A DNA stretch of 64,000 bases, taken from contig JALLLS010000049.1 in the NCBI GenBank assembly GCA_025094145.1, positions 1-64,000 on the forward strand, written 5' to 3'. Positions 45,868 to 58,338 of the stretch are shown one piece after another (position 1 is the first letter of the stretch; each line of letters starts with the position of its first letter). The notes below the pieces were generated by a model that made no database searches, was not told the origin of the DNA, and worked only from the letters and a program-made list of their open reading frames with translations. A program made the translations under genes and the position numbers. This DNA is from Spinellus fusiger. Its lineage: Eukaryota; Mucoromycota; Mucoromycetes; Mucorales; Phycomycetaceae.

Positions 45868-45962
45868 TATATCTTGATTATTCAAAAGTTCCCATGGTGT
45901 GGCTAATATGCCCAATGCGCGAATAGTAACCAACACCCAAAAATAAAAATACTTTGAACTGT
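45868..45962 (+). mobile_element. LINE 3' tail, copy 1
   Basis: AAAAGTTCCCATGGTGTGGC through AACTTTGAACT-like sequence matches the 3' end of the LINE at 51085-51185. Tc1-D sits immediately to its left, so anything more 5' is missing. Confidence 0.7.
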
Positions 45963-45974
45963 AAAGCAACAAGA

Positions 45975-46500
45975 ATCAAACACAAAGTTGATCAGATCCT
46001 TAAAAGAGAATTTCCTTGATGCTGTAATAGTGATGGGAGACTGGGCCGCCCACAATACGAGATACCATGCACCAATACACAGTGTAGACTTGCAAAAACT
46101 ACTAACAAAATCTGGATTTGATGTCTTTTTGATTAATGAATTAAAGACGAGTAAATGTTGCCCCACCTGTAGAGATGAATGTTTGAGAGTTGTCAAGCAA
46201 ATTATTGATCTACGCTCATACAGAAGAGATCAGACGCCTGCCGTTCCTTGTCACGGTCTTTAAAAGTAAAATGGTGGATTGTAATATTATATTGAGATGG
46301 ATTTTCTTTTAGATGTACCAATCAACAATGCTCACAGACTACTAACATAGCAACAGATACCGCCAGATACCATTTATAGGGTCGTGATATGGTTGCTTGT
46401 TTAAACATGATTCATATTAGACACAATCTTTGCAATCATAGTACCATATTAAATAGATTCATGCGCCCTACTACTACTATCATACCAAACTGAAGACAAA
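45975..46500 (+). pseudogene. Fanzor/TnpB-like relic, lineage alpha, copy 2
   Basis: A plus-strand frame from about 45988 reads FLDAVIVMGDWAAHNTRYHA (RuvC-type GDW block with the Asp kept), then LLTKSGFDVFLINELKTSKC followed by CPTCRDE (Glu block plus CxxC), then IDLRSYRRDQ and a stop after CHGL (46261). After a frameshift and about 120 bp, GRDMVACLNMIHIRHNL (46385-46435) is the RuvC-III block, with Gly-Arg-Asp for Asn-Arg-Asp, followed by LNRFMRP. It matches the order in the relic at 4476-5270. The N-terminal half is absent, replaced by the LINE tail and Tc1-D. Confidence 0.72.
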
Positions 46501-46979
46501 AAAGAGGCAACGAAGAAGAAAGCTGCCAAACTCGCTAAGGATTATAGTTTTTATTGCACAGTTATCTCTATAATAATCATATTACTTTTGTAAATCTTAA
46601 TACATTACTCAATAAAAAACACCAACTTGTTTTTTTCTTTCAATTTAATCTCTTTATTTAAATTCAAGTTAAATAATAAATATTCATTGTCTTTTTACTA
46701 TTTTTCTGTGTTATTTTTAAACTTATTTATCGGTCGATTTTTACTTTATTCTTGTACCATTTTTTTGCTGATAGTGCGCCAATAATTTATTAATAAACTG
46801 TATCTGGGACTTTTGAGTAGAGCTAGAAGCTGCTATTGTACTTATTGTACTTCTACCTTTAGGATTTTCTAATTCGTTAAAAGTGCCTTTTTTTAGAATT
46901 ATAGTCGCCAGATAAAAGCCATTATCTTTTCAGTGTTCTGTTTTTTTTTGCTGATAATATCTTTCGGAAGTCCTATTCC
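46501..46979. other. AT-rich DNA downstream of Fanzor-alpha copy 2
   Basis: T-rich, stop-rich sequence; no gene or repeat recognised. It may be a decayed LINE 3' region because it leads into a LINE tail. Confidence 0.35.
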
Positions 46980-47230
46980 TTATCGTTACCGATTATTTTA
47001 CATTTAATTTTATTTCCCTCATCTTTTTCTCTTATTTGGAGGATCTATTTTTTTTTTCAGCTCTTCCTAATTGAATTTGCTTCTCCACTCGTATATTTGA
47101 AGTGGTTTATATATGTGTTTGAAATATTAATTTAATTTTTCATAGGGTGGCCAAAGAGTCTAATGCACGAATGGCTGCATAGAGTTTCTGAGAAATAAAA
47201 AGATACTTTGAACAATACAAATACATAAGC
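46980..47230 (+). mobile_element. LINE 3' tail, copy 2
   Basis: TATATTTGAAGTGGTTTATA near 47091, then GGTGGCC, CTAATGCACGAATGGC and ATACTTTGAACAATACAAA at about 47201 parallel the LINE end at 51050-51185. More diverged than the other copies; no coding part remains. Confidence 0.55.
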
Positions 47231-48530
47231 ATAAACCTATCAAAATAGAACAGGTCGACTAAATTGGTGTTTTGGCTTTAATTAATGGCTGTTAGAGTGA
47301 ATTGTGATATTAAAAAAAAAAAAAGGTGATAGACTTAATAACACCTATAGATAACACATACAAGATAATAGTTTATCTATAGAATACAATGTAAGATGCT
47401 ATAGTGAAAGCATGTAGATATTCTAATGCATTGTTCTAGGCTATATAATTCCTCATCAAACAAATACAGCCAAATAGCATACTATTCTTTATGACATATT
47501 CAAGAACATCTCCAATCTTTAAAAGATATCAAATGGACTATTGGTATTCTCTCCTTGGAACAATAAAAAATGTATTTATTAAAAGGTAACTAATCCGACG
47601 ATGCTTACTATTTTGACTATTACTGTTCTTAGAGTCTAATATTATGATAAGTCTCTAATCTTAAACTCATATTCTATGTCTCGGAAAGATTATTAGGCGC
47701 CATCACGAACTAAGTTAGATCAATATGCTATTGTTTTATTTGACTCAGTTCTTTGATTAATCGTAGAGTATGTTATTCTCATATTAACTATTTGAAATAT
47801 ACTCTAACCCTGATGACTTATTTATCAACAATGCATTCCTTGTTTTACACTAGTATGCTATTCTTCATATACATCCAGAAATTCACCTTGAGCAGTATCT
47901 GTTCTCTTGTTTACTCTTTGCTGGTCTTACATTGTCTTCTCAGATTAGATAATTATTACTAGTTATATATATAAACAGCTAGTATTATTTATTAGTATAA
48001 TTACTATTGCTTGGAAGATGTTGTAAAAATAGATTCCATGTCTTATTGAATAGACAAAATATATCAAGTAGAAATAGTACTTGTGTTTTGACTTAGAAAA
48101 ATATCCTGCCTGCCTAACAATAGAACAAATTTCTAACTACAAATGAACTAATAGAAGTATTAAGCCTATCTTCTATTAAACATGATATGTTGCCAAAGCA
48201 AGAGTCATTGACCATCAATGAGAGAAGGATAGTTTATAAACACTACTGCGAGATCTTATATTATTTACTTTATACCTGATAAAGTGACTAGAAAAGTATA
48301 CTTTATTGCACTCTTGTGCTATAATTAACTAAGTTACAACTAATGTATAGGCGTTAGGGATGATGTTCAACTGATGAGAATAAATATCTTTATATCACTA
48401 TAATAAGCTGCAGATAACATATATGTCTTTTAATAGATTAAATCAATTTCTTTTGAATAGCATACTACTTTAGTTTATTATAATATTTCTTATCGTAAGT
48501 ATTTGAAGAATAAGAAAATAAAGATAAAAG
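47231..48530. other. 1.3 kb gene-free region
   Basis: No recognisable features on either strand; only short frames. Confidence 0.4.
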
Positions 48531-48532
48531 TA

Positions 48533-49706
48533 CAGTGTCCGGTGGAAAACATATCAATATTTTCATTTTCCGATAAGATTCTTGTTTGGGGAAATACTTC
48601 TTCTTTGTAATAACAACACACAACAAAGACTTCAAAATAGGATAGAGTATAAAGAAGGTCGACAGGATAATATATACAATTTTATTGGGTGGAAAACCTT
48701 AATATTTGGTGTTTCCACCCTTGGCCTCTATTACAGCCCTACATCTTCATTGCATGCTGTTAATGAGGTTGTTGGTAACCTCTTTGGGAATTCTGTCCCA
48801 TTATTGAACCAGGAGAGCCTTCAGATCCTGGAGGGTGCTTGATAGGTTCATCCTCTTCTGAATTTCTCTGTCAAGTTCCTCCCAAAGATGCTCAATTGGG
48901 CTTAGGTCAGGGCTTTGAGAGGGCCACCCCTCCATCGTGACTATGCCCCTCTCATCCTTCCATTTCCTAGTCTCCTTACTAGTATGGCAACTGGCATTGT
49001 CCTCTCAAAGTACATAGCCTACCACTTGATTCAGTGCCGAAAGATGAGCCAGATTATGGCAATAGGTCTTCTCTAAAATACTAGTGTATTTGGTACTATT
49101 GATGGATCCCTCCACCACAGCAAGCCTACCAACACCTTCACCAGAAAAGGAACCCCACACTATCACACTACCGCTACCAAACTTTATCGTTGGCTTCAAA
49201 TTCTTTGGAAGAAGTCCCTCGTTTTTTTCTTTGTACTAATCTGTTGCGGTGGTTGTTGCTCATCAATTGGAACTTTGACTCATCGGACCAGATGACTACC
49301 TTCCAGTCTTCCTCAGTCCAGTGGAGGTGAGCCTTAGCCCAAGCAAGTCTCAAATTTTTGTGCTTGTTGGTGAGGGAAGGTTTATTAATCACCCTGCAAG
49401 AAAACAGACCAAGATTCTTCATTATTTTCTTGGTGTTCTTGAAAACTCTGGTGGTCATCTGCTTGTAAAGATGATCTATTGTCTGGTGCCATTTACGGTG
49501 GCCTCGCGAACAATGAGTTGACGATTAAAATCATCAATATTTTCTTTTTGTTTCTAATAGGCTTGGTGGTTTTTTCAGTGGTGTTAGACATAATAGATGT
49601 TATAGTGAGAATGGAAGAAATAAAGAATAAGTAAAAAAGTATGTTTTTTTTTAGCAAAATAAATATCGAAAAATGAAATGATTAATATAGTTTCCACTAA
49701 ACACTG
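48533..49706 (-). mobile_element. Tc1/mariner element Tc1-E with near-intact transposase
   Basis: Inverted ends CAGTGTCCGGTGGAAAAC (48533) and CAGTGTTTAGTGGAAAC (read inwards from 49706) are flanked by TA. The minus-strand transposase shows HTH remains, SLTNKHKNLRLAWAKAH, WKVVIWSDESKFQL (first Asp), FGSGSVIVWGSFSGEGVGRL, EDNASCHTS (second Asp), WPSQSPDLSPIEHLWEELDR (third, Glu) and CRAVIEAKGGNTKY. Stops fall just before EDNASCHT and twice near the C-terminus, plus a frameshift at about 49200. All three catalytic acidic residues are preserved. Confidence 0.9.
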
Positions 49707-49708
49707 TA

Positions 49709-51185
49709 CTTTTATCTTTTCCCCACAGACAACTGTTTATACATTGCTTGACGAGTTACAGAATTCCCTTCACAATCCTTTTCCTACTTCTACAGTTTCG
49801 GATGACTCAGAAGAGTCATCAGATTCCTCTTACAGTTCGTCTCATGTCACTGTTACCCGGGATCCTGTGAATTGTTTGTTGTATGCTGATGATGTGGCTC
49901 TTATGGGCTGCCCAGAAGATATACATCGAATGCTGGCCCTTGCCGAAATTCACTCGACCCTCCTTGGCTACAAATGGAGTCCCTCCAAATGTGAAGTACT
50001 CAATGCCCCGGCCAATATGCCTTTTTATCTCTATGGCAACGAGCTTCCAACCTGTGATACTTTCAAGTACCTTGGTATCCCCTTTTCACGTCAAGGTATT
50101 AACCAATATGCACTTTTCTTACACTCAAAAGCCAAGGCAATTGCAGTAATGCAAAAGCTGAAATGAATGGATGTAAACATGTATGGCTTTGGAATTACAG
50201 CAGCCCTAGGAGCTTATACTGTTTTTGCTCAGCCTATTCTTGAGTATGGATTGGCTATCTGTAATGTCAATAGACTAGGCATCTGCCTGCTACAAATCTG
50301 TCAGTCTGCTTGTCTGAGACTTTGTCTTGCTAGATCTGCTAATGCTAGGTTTGGAACGATCCAGGTTGCTCAATTAGTCACCCTCCCTAACATATACTCT
50401 CGTCTCCTTTATCTGCAAGCCAAATTTGTTGAGCACGCAGCTACTCTTCCTGAAGACACCCTCCTCTGGTGCCTTGTCCCGCAGCTTGAAGCACCCCAGA
50501 GTAAAGCCAGATGGATTAAGCTACGTGACAATGTACTCTGAAAAAATGCTCAAAGAATAGGACGGGCTCACAACCCTCCTAAATATCCATTAAAAGTAGC
50601 TTATCTTGAACGTCTTCAAAGTGAAATTACTAGTCTAGTGCATGATAAAAACTTGTTAGTGGCAGTAGCTTGCTCGTTGAGGCTGTTGATGGGTGTGTTG
50701 AGTGAGAATACCAACACCATCATAGAGTGCAAAGACTTCTCTACCACTCATTCATAACCTGTTTATCAAGGCCAGAAGCTGTTGGTGTAGTTGGTGTAGT
50801 TGTGTTCTCAGGATTGTCCAAGTTACTCTAAGTATCCCTCGTTGGATTTCGGATTACCATAGAATGAATGACGATTATCTTTTTGGTATCTTATTTTCCT
50901 TGTTGACTCTATGACCTTTTTGGATCTCTATTCTTAACTTACCATTCACTGTCATCACTACTCATTTTTCATTATTTCTCTCCTCATTTGAGATTTTATG
51001 TTCTCTTATTCTTCTATTTCTTTTCTCTGCATTTATTTTTTCACTTTTGTATTTGAAGTGTTTATATGTATATCTTTATTATTTAAAAGTTCCCATGGTG
51101 TGGCTAATATGCTCAATGCATGAATAGCAACCAAACACTCAAAAATGAAATGAAAACTTTGAACTATAGTTATAGCAGTAGTACA
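49709..51185 (+). mobile_element. 5'-truncated LINE with reverse transcriptase C-terminal half
   Basis: From 49735 to 50541 the plus strand encodes the palm and thumb of a non-LTR reverse transcriptase. CLLYADDVALMG carries the catalytic YADD; it is followed by KWSPSKCEVLNAPAN and FKYLGIPFSRQGIN. After a single in-frame TGA at 50164, the frame continues with FAQPILEYGLAICNV, LPNIYSRLLYLQAKFVEH and more to 50541, the usual post-RT region of fungal LINEs. The coding remainder decays to about 50760. A T-rich 3' region and the shared tail (TTCCCATGGTGTGGCTAATA) run to 51185. Tc1-E sits directly at its left edge. The endonuclease and RT N-terminus are absent. Confidence 0.82.
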
Positions 51186-51390
51186 TCCAACCACAAAACC
51201 AGATAAAGATTCAGTATCTCATTCTTAACAAAGTCAAATCAAGTAGACCTTGATTTAACTTTCTCTCATTTCTAGTATATATGTTTCTAGGCATTCATAG
51301 ATTCAACAAAATAAGATACTTTTTTTATTCACTTTCATTGTTGAGAGCATATTTACATTATTTCTAAAGTACTTTTATTAATTCCTTATA

Positions 51391-52756
51391 CAGCCACACC
51401 CAATTAATTTTAATACTTTTGAATATAAATTTCAGGACGAAATATTTAGGATATGTTCAACAATAAATAAAACACTCCATATTTGATCTAGGACCTCCAA
51501 ACTTAAGCATACCAAAGCTTAATATCTTTAATGATTGAAAATGAAAATGAAAAAATAATATAGTTAATATTTTTATGGTCTCCTTTAGCATCAATAACTG
51601 TCTGGCATCTGTCTGTCATACTTTTCATTTATTGTTATGCAAGTTCAACACTGACTTTCTCCCACTCCTCTGCAAGTAGAGCCTTCAAACTTTCTACATT
51701 GGTAATAGATACCCCTATTTTTTCAATTTGTCTTTCCAAGGCCCACCAGGTGTGTTCAATTATGTTTAATTCAGGATTTTGTGCGGGCCAGTACTCAAAG
51801 CCATAAATCTGATGCGTCTCATTCTACCATATGGCATAGGCCCTAGTATGACAGATGGCACTATCTTCTTGTAACAGAAGACCTCTGTTCTATTTCTGAT
51901 GCAATTCCATGAACCAAAGATGGATCTCACCAGCCAAAATATTGATATATTTGCCTTAGTTTACAGTGCCATCAACAAAGACTAACGGGACACATCTATC
52001 TTCTCAAAAACAGCTCCAAATCATGACCCCACCGCCACCAAACTTCGGTGTTGGAACACTATGATTAATATCATACCTTTCTCCAATTTTTCTGATGACA
52101 AGGGCACCTCTATTGTTCTCTTTCACGGTGTACTTGAACTCATCAGACCAGACGAAGCCTTTCCACTGGTCGTTTGTCCAATTGACATGTTCTTTAGCCC
52201 AACAAAGCCGTTTCTCTTTGTGTTATTTAATTAAGGCTGGCTTGTGGTCTACATAAATAGATCTGAACCCTAACTGATTGCAGTAACTGATAATGTTGTC
52301 TCTACATACATCCACCTGAATCTTCAACATTTCCAATTTCAACTGATTCTATGAGGCAAATGGGTCCTCTCTAATGACCTTTTCCAGGTGTCTGAGGTCC
52401 CTCTCACTGGCTTTCTTTTTTATGTTTTATGTTTTCTGTGACTCTTTAAACACAATGGTAACCCACGTTCTTTGATGTTTCTAATACTATTTTGAACTGT
52501 AGGCTTTTTCATTTCAACTACGTTTGCGATGATAGTCAATTTTAATCCAGCCTTCAACAGGTAATAAATATCCCATCATATTCTATATTTTGCCTTTTCA
52601 TATTCTCCGTGAGTTTGAGTTTCTGAAAATGTATCTGACATGTTGTGTTAGTTTAATAATATTTATAAAGAATAAGAGTTTTATGCAACAACAACAACAA
52701 AAGAGTACTTTTTTTTATTAAAATTTAGGCAAGTATTAAATTCAATTGTGCGTGAC
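51391..52756 (-). mobile_element. Tc1/mariner element Tc1-C, copy 3, full length
   Basis: Ends CAGCCACACCCAATTAAT (51391) and the mirror at 52756 (AGTCACGCACAATTGAAT read inwards) are flanked by TA. The minus-strand transposase has the same block order as copy 1, including a C-terminal DRCQTVIDAKG-like block near 51590, NPELNIIEHTWWALERQIEK near 51750, EDSAICHT near 51860 and a WSDE-region equivalent near 52145. Several stops and frameshifts are present. It serves as reference for the truncated copies at 8553 and 27948. Confidence 0.85.
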
Positions 52757-52758
52757 TA

Positions 52759-55700
52759 TATAAATATATCAATATTTATTTAAAAAAAAAAAGCTCAAAT
52801 AATTTAGTTATCTATATACACCCTGTCAAAAGATGAATAATGATAAGAAAACACATATTTGCTAAATCGTATTGAACATAAAAGCTCTGGATCATATTTA
52901 TAGTGTACCAAACAATATTAGTAGTCATATAGTTGCCTTTTATGTTTGTAGTATTTCTTTCTGCCTGAACTTAAGAAATCTTTAAAATAAATGTAAATAC
53001 TTTATTTCAGCCCAATTAGGCCATAGAACAATCTCAATCTTATTTTTTAGAAAATGAGAAATACACTGACCAATCGAAAGATTATTAGATCTTAAAAGAG
53101 TGGTGATTATTTCAGGTGTCATTAAATAATCCTCTAATGCGTAGAGTATATTTTCTATCTTTAAATTCAATTAAAGAGCGTAAAGAGCTTTAGCATTGAT
53201 TACCAGTAGTACTCGGTATACCTTATAAAGGACATTAAAAAACAAGTTAGTCTCTTCTCATAATACTATCCAGTGGAGGCACTTCTATAATTGTCTTAGT
53301 GTATACTTTTCCCAAAAATAATTAGTATAGTTTTTAGTCTCTATCTTTCTAATACTTGTTGAATAGTTACAAAAGCAAAATTAAGAGAATTTTGAATAAT
53401 AAAACATTTACGAGTAGAATATCTGATATATGTGACAATGTATTTCTATTGCAATAGTAGTATTGATGGCTAGCACAAGGTAAGCTAAAGGATAATTAGG
53501 CCTCCCATTCAATTAGAGAAAGTGAAGTTCTCTAATATAACAACTAACCAAAATAATAATACTTATGTATTCTCAGTGTCTTCAAATATGAGGTCTGATA
53601 TTCAGTTCTTTAAAGAGAAACATCCTAAAAGCCTAAATGTCGATGACTACAGATTCATTAGTTTTAGAGGTAGTATAGTAGATACTAAACATATATGATA
53701 CATTAAATGAATTTTCTATAAAAATTGAATTAGTATTAAGTTAGTTTGAAGTTGTTGGTATTCAGTTTATTATTCTCAACTATCAAGTATTCAAAAAACA
53801 ATTAATCTGCTAACTCTTCAGATATTGCCTTGTAGCGACATTCTGGATTATAGATTCTATAAAAGTTGCCTTTCTTAATGCTATATGGGAGATACCAATG
53901 AAAATCCATTGCCTTAATTGATAGTTTGTATACTCTAGTTCTCATAAGGTGGTATCAGTGTGTTCAAGAGAGACAACTTAATTTGGATCTCTATAAAAAA
54001 AAAGCTATTATAAAAACACCTTGTATCAGTTACACTCAGCGGGCATTTGATCTTGACATTTTCACAGACGAATCTATGGAAATCCTATTATCTTACCACC
54101 ATATTTTAAAAGGGTAAACCCGCTACTTAAACCACCAATTTTCTCCCGTAATGATTGTTCTACTTTTTGATAAATCTTACTTGCTTATAGTATTATGATA
54201 ACCAGATCTGTCTATTGCTTGCCGTGCCAGATACAGCCTAAACTCAGTTCATCTTGGAGTCAATTTAAAATCACTATTCACGGTATCTCCTAATTTTCTT
54301 GTACTTTTCCGATAAACAATCTCAGAACTATTTGTTTACAGCCGTTGAAATATATAGTGCACTACTGCTATTGCGTGATATGTGAAAGACTAGTATTATT
54401 TTATACGTTTTAAAAGTACAAAGAATCTTTTGTTTAGAATAGAAATAAGATCACATTAATATTTACCTGTGGATTTTACAGACCTTGAAATGTCTTCTAA
54501 AATCCATGACTACATCAAATATATTGTTTTGTTTTCAATTATTATCTTAAGATGCAAAAGGTTTGTTACAGAAGAAGGCACATGTCTTCAAACTCAGACA
54601 CATACTTTCTATTAACTAATTTCTATTCCTAAAGCATTATCTCCAGCGATTGTTTTCATTTCTCACCAGATTAATGGACTCAATCTTTCAGGAGTTCAAT
54701 AGATAGCTAACTGAGCTGAGTTTTTTTATATAAATTATTAAGATATAATAATATTATGATATACTTCTTCAAAAGGCTGCTGCAGTGTATTGAATTACTT
54801 TATGTAAAGGCTTCAAGACAGTCTGAATCTCAAGACTATTTAAGATTTCGTTAAAGTGATTAGAAAATTCCCATGCGAAATTACTAATGTGGCTTGAGAG
54901 GACTATTTCTTTTCCCACTTTTTTGCTGACTTTTTTGAATGATCTTCTATGCCATACATTACACTTTATGCCTTGGACAGCAAGAAGTACAAAGTTACAA
55001 TATCAAAAGAAAACTATTTCCATTGATAAGCATAGTAGTATAAAAATAAAATTGTAATTTAGAAATATACTAGTTTGCCTATTTCTGTGAGTCTTTTATA
55101 ATTTGATCTCATATATACTAAAGATGGTGAAATAGATATTGGTTATCCCAATTAAAGAGATAATTGTACTACACTATATAGCTACTATCCAATGATATGT
55201 CTGCTGGACTCATAACTCAGAATATTCTTATATAAGAACAATTGACTTTAATAAGGTGGTACCTAAGTAGTACATAGCTTAACCTTCATGAATAAGGAGA
55301 TATAGAGTATATTTGTCCTAGATAGACGATCAATTCACGTGACCTTATGGCAATTTCATCGGAGAACGTCTTCTTCCTCTGTTTTGGTTGGTGAATAGGG
55401 TCTCAGGTAAGTGATTGTGTGGCACTGCTTAACACTCTACTCATGTATCACAGGTAATCCAACAAGAATATACCATAATAATGGGCTGCTAGGCAATTAC
55501 TCATGAAATTCATGTACTGTAATAGTATCCATGGTGATGATTAGTTTATTCTATTAGATTTTATTTAAAATCTACCATTAGATTCAATGAGACAAATACA
55601 AGTCGTTTCTCAAACCAGATCCAAAGTTCTCATGAATGTCAGTGAATAGAGAACTATCTCTTATCAATATAGACTAGGTACTTCACGTGATTAGAAGAGG

Positions 55701-55910
55701 GATTCTCTATTTCCCAGTCAGCTCGGATGGTTCTAGGCAGTCTAAAATAGGTGATAATCTACAAAAATATCATTAAACCACAGAATCTGTTCGCCTGACA
55801 AAAGTAGCTGATTTCCTTTTTCATATGAGATATTGTTCCTATTCGCTAACCTATAAGGTTACACTTTTATCTCATTTGTGATTGAATACAATGAGCTTGA
55901 AATAAAAACA
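52759..55910. other. 3.2 kb gene-free region upstream of the OPT gene
   Basis: No convincing exon. Frames of about 60 residues (52982-53170, 53926-54117) have no motif. The last 700 bp are probably the OPT promoter and contain the two TCACGTGA sites listed separately. Confidence 0.45.
55335..55690. promoter_or_regulatory. Two TCACGTGA palindromes upstream of OPT
   Basis: Exact octamers at 55335-55342 and 55683-55690, 662 and 314 bp before the OPT start codon. A third lies 3' at 58813-58820. CACGTG is the core E-box bound by fungal bHLH factors (Cbf1, Pho4 and SREBP classes), so regulation by such a factor is plausible but inferred. Confidence 0.4.
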
Positions 55911-55918
55911 TATATAAG
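55911..55918 (+). promoter_or_regulatory. Likely TATA box of the OPT gene
   Basis: TATATAAG lies 86 bp before the ATG at 56004, followed by a pyrimidine-rich stretch, the usual layout of a strongly expressed fungal promoter. Confidence 0.55.
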
Positions 55919-56003
55919 CAGATAGCTCCTTGTTGTGTAATTCTTCATCCTCGTTGTTATATCTAGAAACTCATTCAATTGAAGTTTCTAAATCTCTCTC
56001 AGC

Positions 56004-58338
56004 ATGGGAACAAGTCTTTATAATGAGTCCGAGAAAGTTATAGACGTCAAGGATGTCAACACATTGGAAAAGCATGAACACGACGAAAAATACGATGCCC
56101 ACCACGCTGGATCTGTTAGATCAGACTATGATGAAGACTCACCTATTGAAGAAGTAAAGCTTGTTGTATCAAAGTAAGCACTGCATTGTTATTACAAAAA
56201 AAACTGTTTCTAATCTCTCTCTCCTTTAGTACTGATGATCCAACTCTCCCTGTCTATACCTTCCGCATGTGGTTCCTTGGTATCATCTTCAGTTGTCTTT
56301 TGTCTTTCATCAATCAGTTCTTCTGGTTCAGAGACAACCCATTGGCTCTCTCTCCCATTATTATCCAGTTGGTGTCTTACCCTCTGGGTAAATTCATGGC
56401 CAAAGTCATCCCTTCTTCTCCTTTCTTCAACCCTGGTCCCTTCAACATTAAAGAGCACGTTCTTATCACCACCATGGCTAACTGTTCTTATGGTACTGCC
56501 TACGCTGTTGATGTCATTGTTATTCAGAAGCTCTTCTACAAGCAAGACCTTGGCTGGGGTGGAGGAATTCTTCTTATCTGGACCACTCAGTTCATTGGTT
56601 ATGGAATGGCTGGTTTCCTTCGTCCTTACCTTGTCTACCCCGCTAACATGGTGTGGCCTAGCAACTTGTCCAATATCTCTCTTTTCACTTCTTTGCACAA
56701 CGAGAACACGTAAGTATGCCGAGTGTAATAGATGCTGTAAACATCGACTTACATGTATTACGTTTTTCTAGTGAAGAAAAGGGTATTTCCCGTCTTAAGT
56801 GGTTCCTTTACACCTTCTGTGCTATGTTTGTGTACTACTGGCTTCCTGGATACTTCTTCCAGACTTTGACTGCGTTCTCATGGGTTTGCTGGATCAAACC
56901 TGATAACATTATGTTGTCTCAGCTGACTGGTGGTGCTAGTGGTCTTGGTATGCTCTCTCTTGCTTTTGACTGGACCACTGCATCTGCTTTCCTTGGCTCT
57001 CCTCTTGTTGTGCCTTGGTGGGTTATTGTCAACATCGCTGTTGGTTTCGTCATTGTTGCCTGGTTAATTACACCCATCATGTACTACATGAACGTATGGA
57101 ACGCCATGAACTTCCCTATCATCTCCAGTGCTCTCTTCTACCTCAACGGTGATCCTTGGGATAACAGCCTTGTTCTTACCCCTGAGGCCACTCTCAACGA
57201 AACTGCTTATGCTGAGTATGGTCCTATCTACTTGACAGCTTTCTTTGCTATGACCTACGGTATCATGTTTGCTGGTCTTACTGCTGTATTAGTTCACACC
57301 GCTCTCTACCACGGAAAAGATATCATTAACCAGTTTACCAAGTCTCGTGATGAGAATGATGATATTCACCGCAAGTTGATGCGTGTTTACCCTGAAGTTC
57401 CTCACTGGTGGTACTTATCTGTGTTCATCATCTCCTTTGGTGTGTCTTTCGCTGTCATCTACTGCTGGCCCATTGGTTTGCCTTGGTGGGGTCTTATCTT
57501 GGCCATTGCTATTCCCTTGATCTTTGTTCTCCCTATTGGTATTATTCAAGCTATTACCAACCAACAGCCTGGTCTTAATGTCATTACTGAGTTCATCATC
57601 GGTTATGCTTTCCCTGGTCACCCCATTGCCTGTGTTGTCTTCAAGACTTACGGTTATATCTCCATGAACCAGTGCTTGACCTTTGTTGGTGATCTTAAGC
57701 TTGGTCACTACACAAAGATTCCTCCTAGAGCCATGTTCCACGTTCAGTTGGTCGGTACCTTCTTGGCTGGTATTCTCAATCTTGTCACTGCTCGTTGGTT
57801 GATGGACACTGTAAAGGATATCTGTACCAAAGCTGCTGTTCCTTTCACTTGCCCCAACGCCACAACCTTCTACTCTGCCTCTATCATTTGGGGAGCCATT
57901 GGTCCACAAAAGATCTTTGGTCCTGGCTCTCCTTACAGCGTCTTGATGTGGTTCTTCCTTATCGGTGCCATCTTGCCTGTTCCTTTCTACCTCTTGCAGA
58001 AGAAGTACCCCAAGTCCTGGGTCCGCCACGTCCATATTCCTCTGATCTTGAACGCTACTGGTTTGATGCCTCCTGCCATGCCCCTCAACTTCTCTTCATG
58101 GATCTTCTTTGGTTTCTTCTTCATGTTCTTCCTTCGCAAATATTACCGCAACTGGTGGAACAAGTACAACTACGTTACCTCTGCTGCTTTCGACTCTGGT
58201 ACTGCTATCAGTGCTGTCGTTATCTTCGGTGTTGTCTTGGGATCAGGTTACATCCCAAAATGGTTCGGTAATGGTAGTATTGTTCCTGGTGTTTTCGATA
58301 ACTGTCCTCTTTCTGGTAACAACGGCTTTGGTCAATAA
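56004..58338 (+). CDS. OPT-family oligopeptide transporter
   Basis: Three exons (56004-56173, 56230-56709, 56772-58338) give 738 residues, normal for the family. A hydrophilic, acidic N-terminal tail of about 60 residues (ESEKVIDVKDVNTLEKHEHD) precedes roughly 14-16 membrane segments. Family landmarks visible: NQFFWFRDNPLALSPIIIQL and YPLGKFMA; FNIKEHVLITTMANCSYGTA; GYGMAGFLRPYLVYPANMVW; AFSWVCWIKPDN; NVITEFIIGYAFPGHPIACV; HYTKIPPRAMFHVQLVGT; GPGSPYSVLMWFFLIGAILP. These place it in the peptide (PT) clade of proton-coupled OPT carriers that import tetra- and pentapeptides or glutathione-like substrates at the plasma membrane; the exact substrate is not readable. Codons favour C-ending synonyms unlike neighbouring genes, suggesting strong expression. 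A TATA box and two TCACGTGA sites lie upstream. Confidence 0.95.

Noticed and set aside
56210..58035. Long open frames antisense to, or in other frames of, the OPT gene (for example 57415-58035, 206 codons)
   Set aside because: They are shadows of a strongly codon-biased gene; the OPT frame carries all recognisable motifs.
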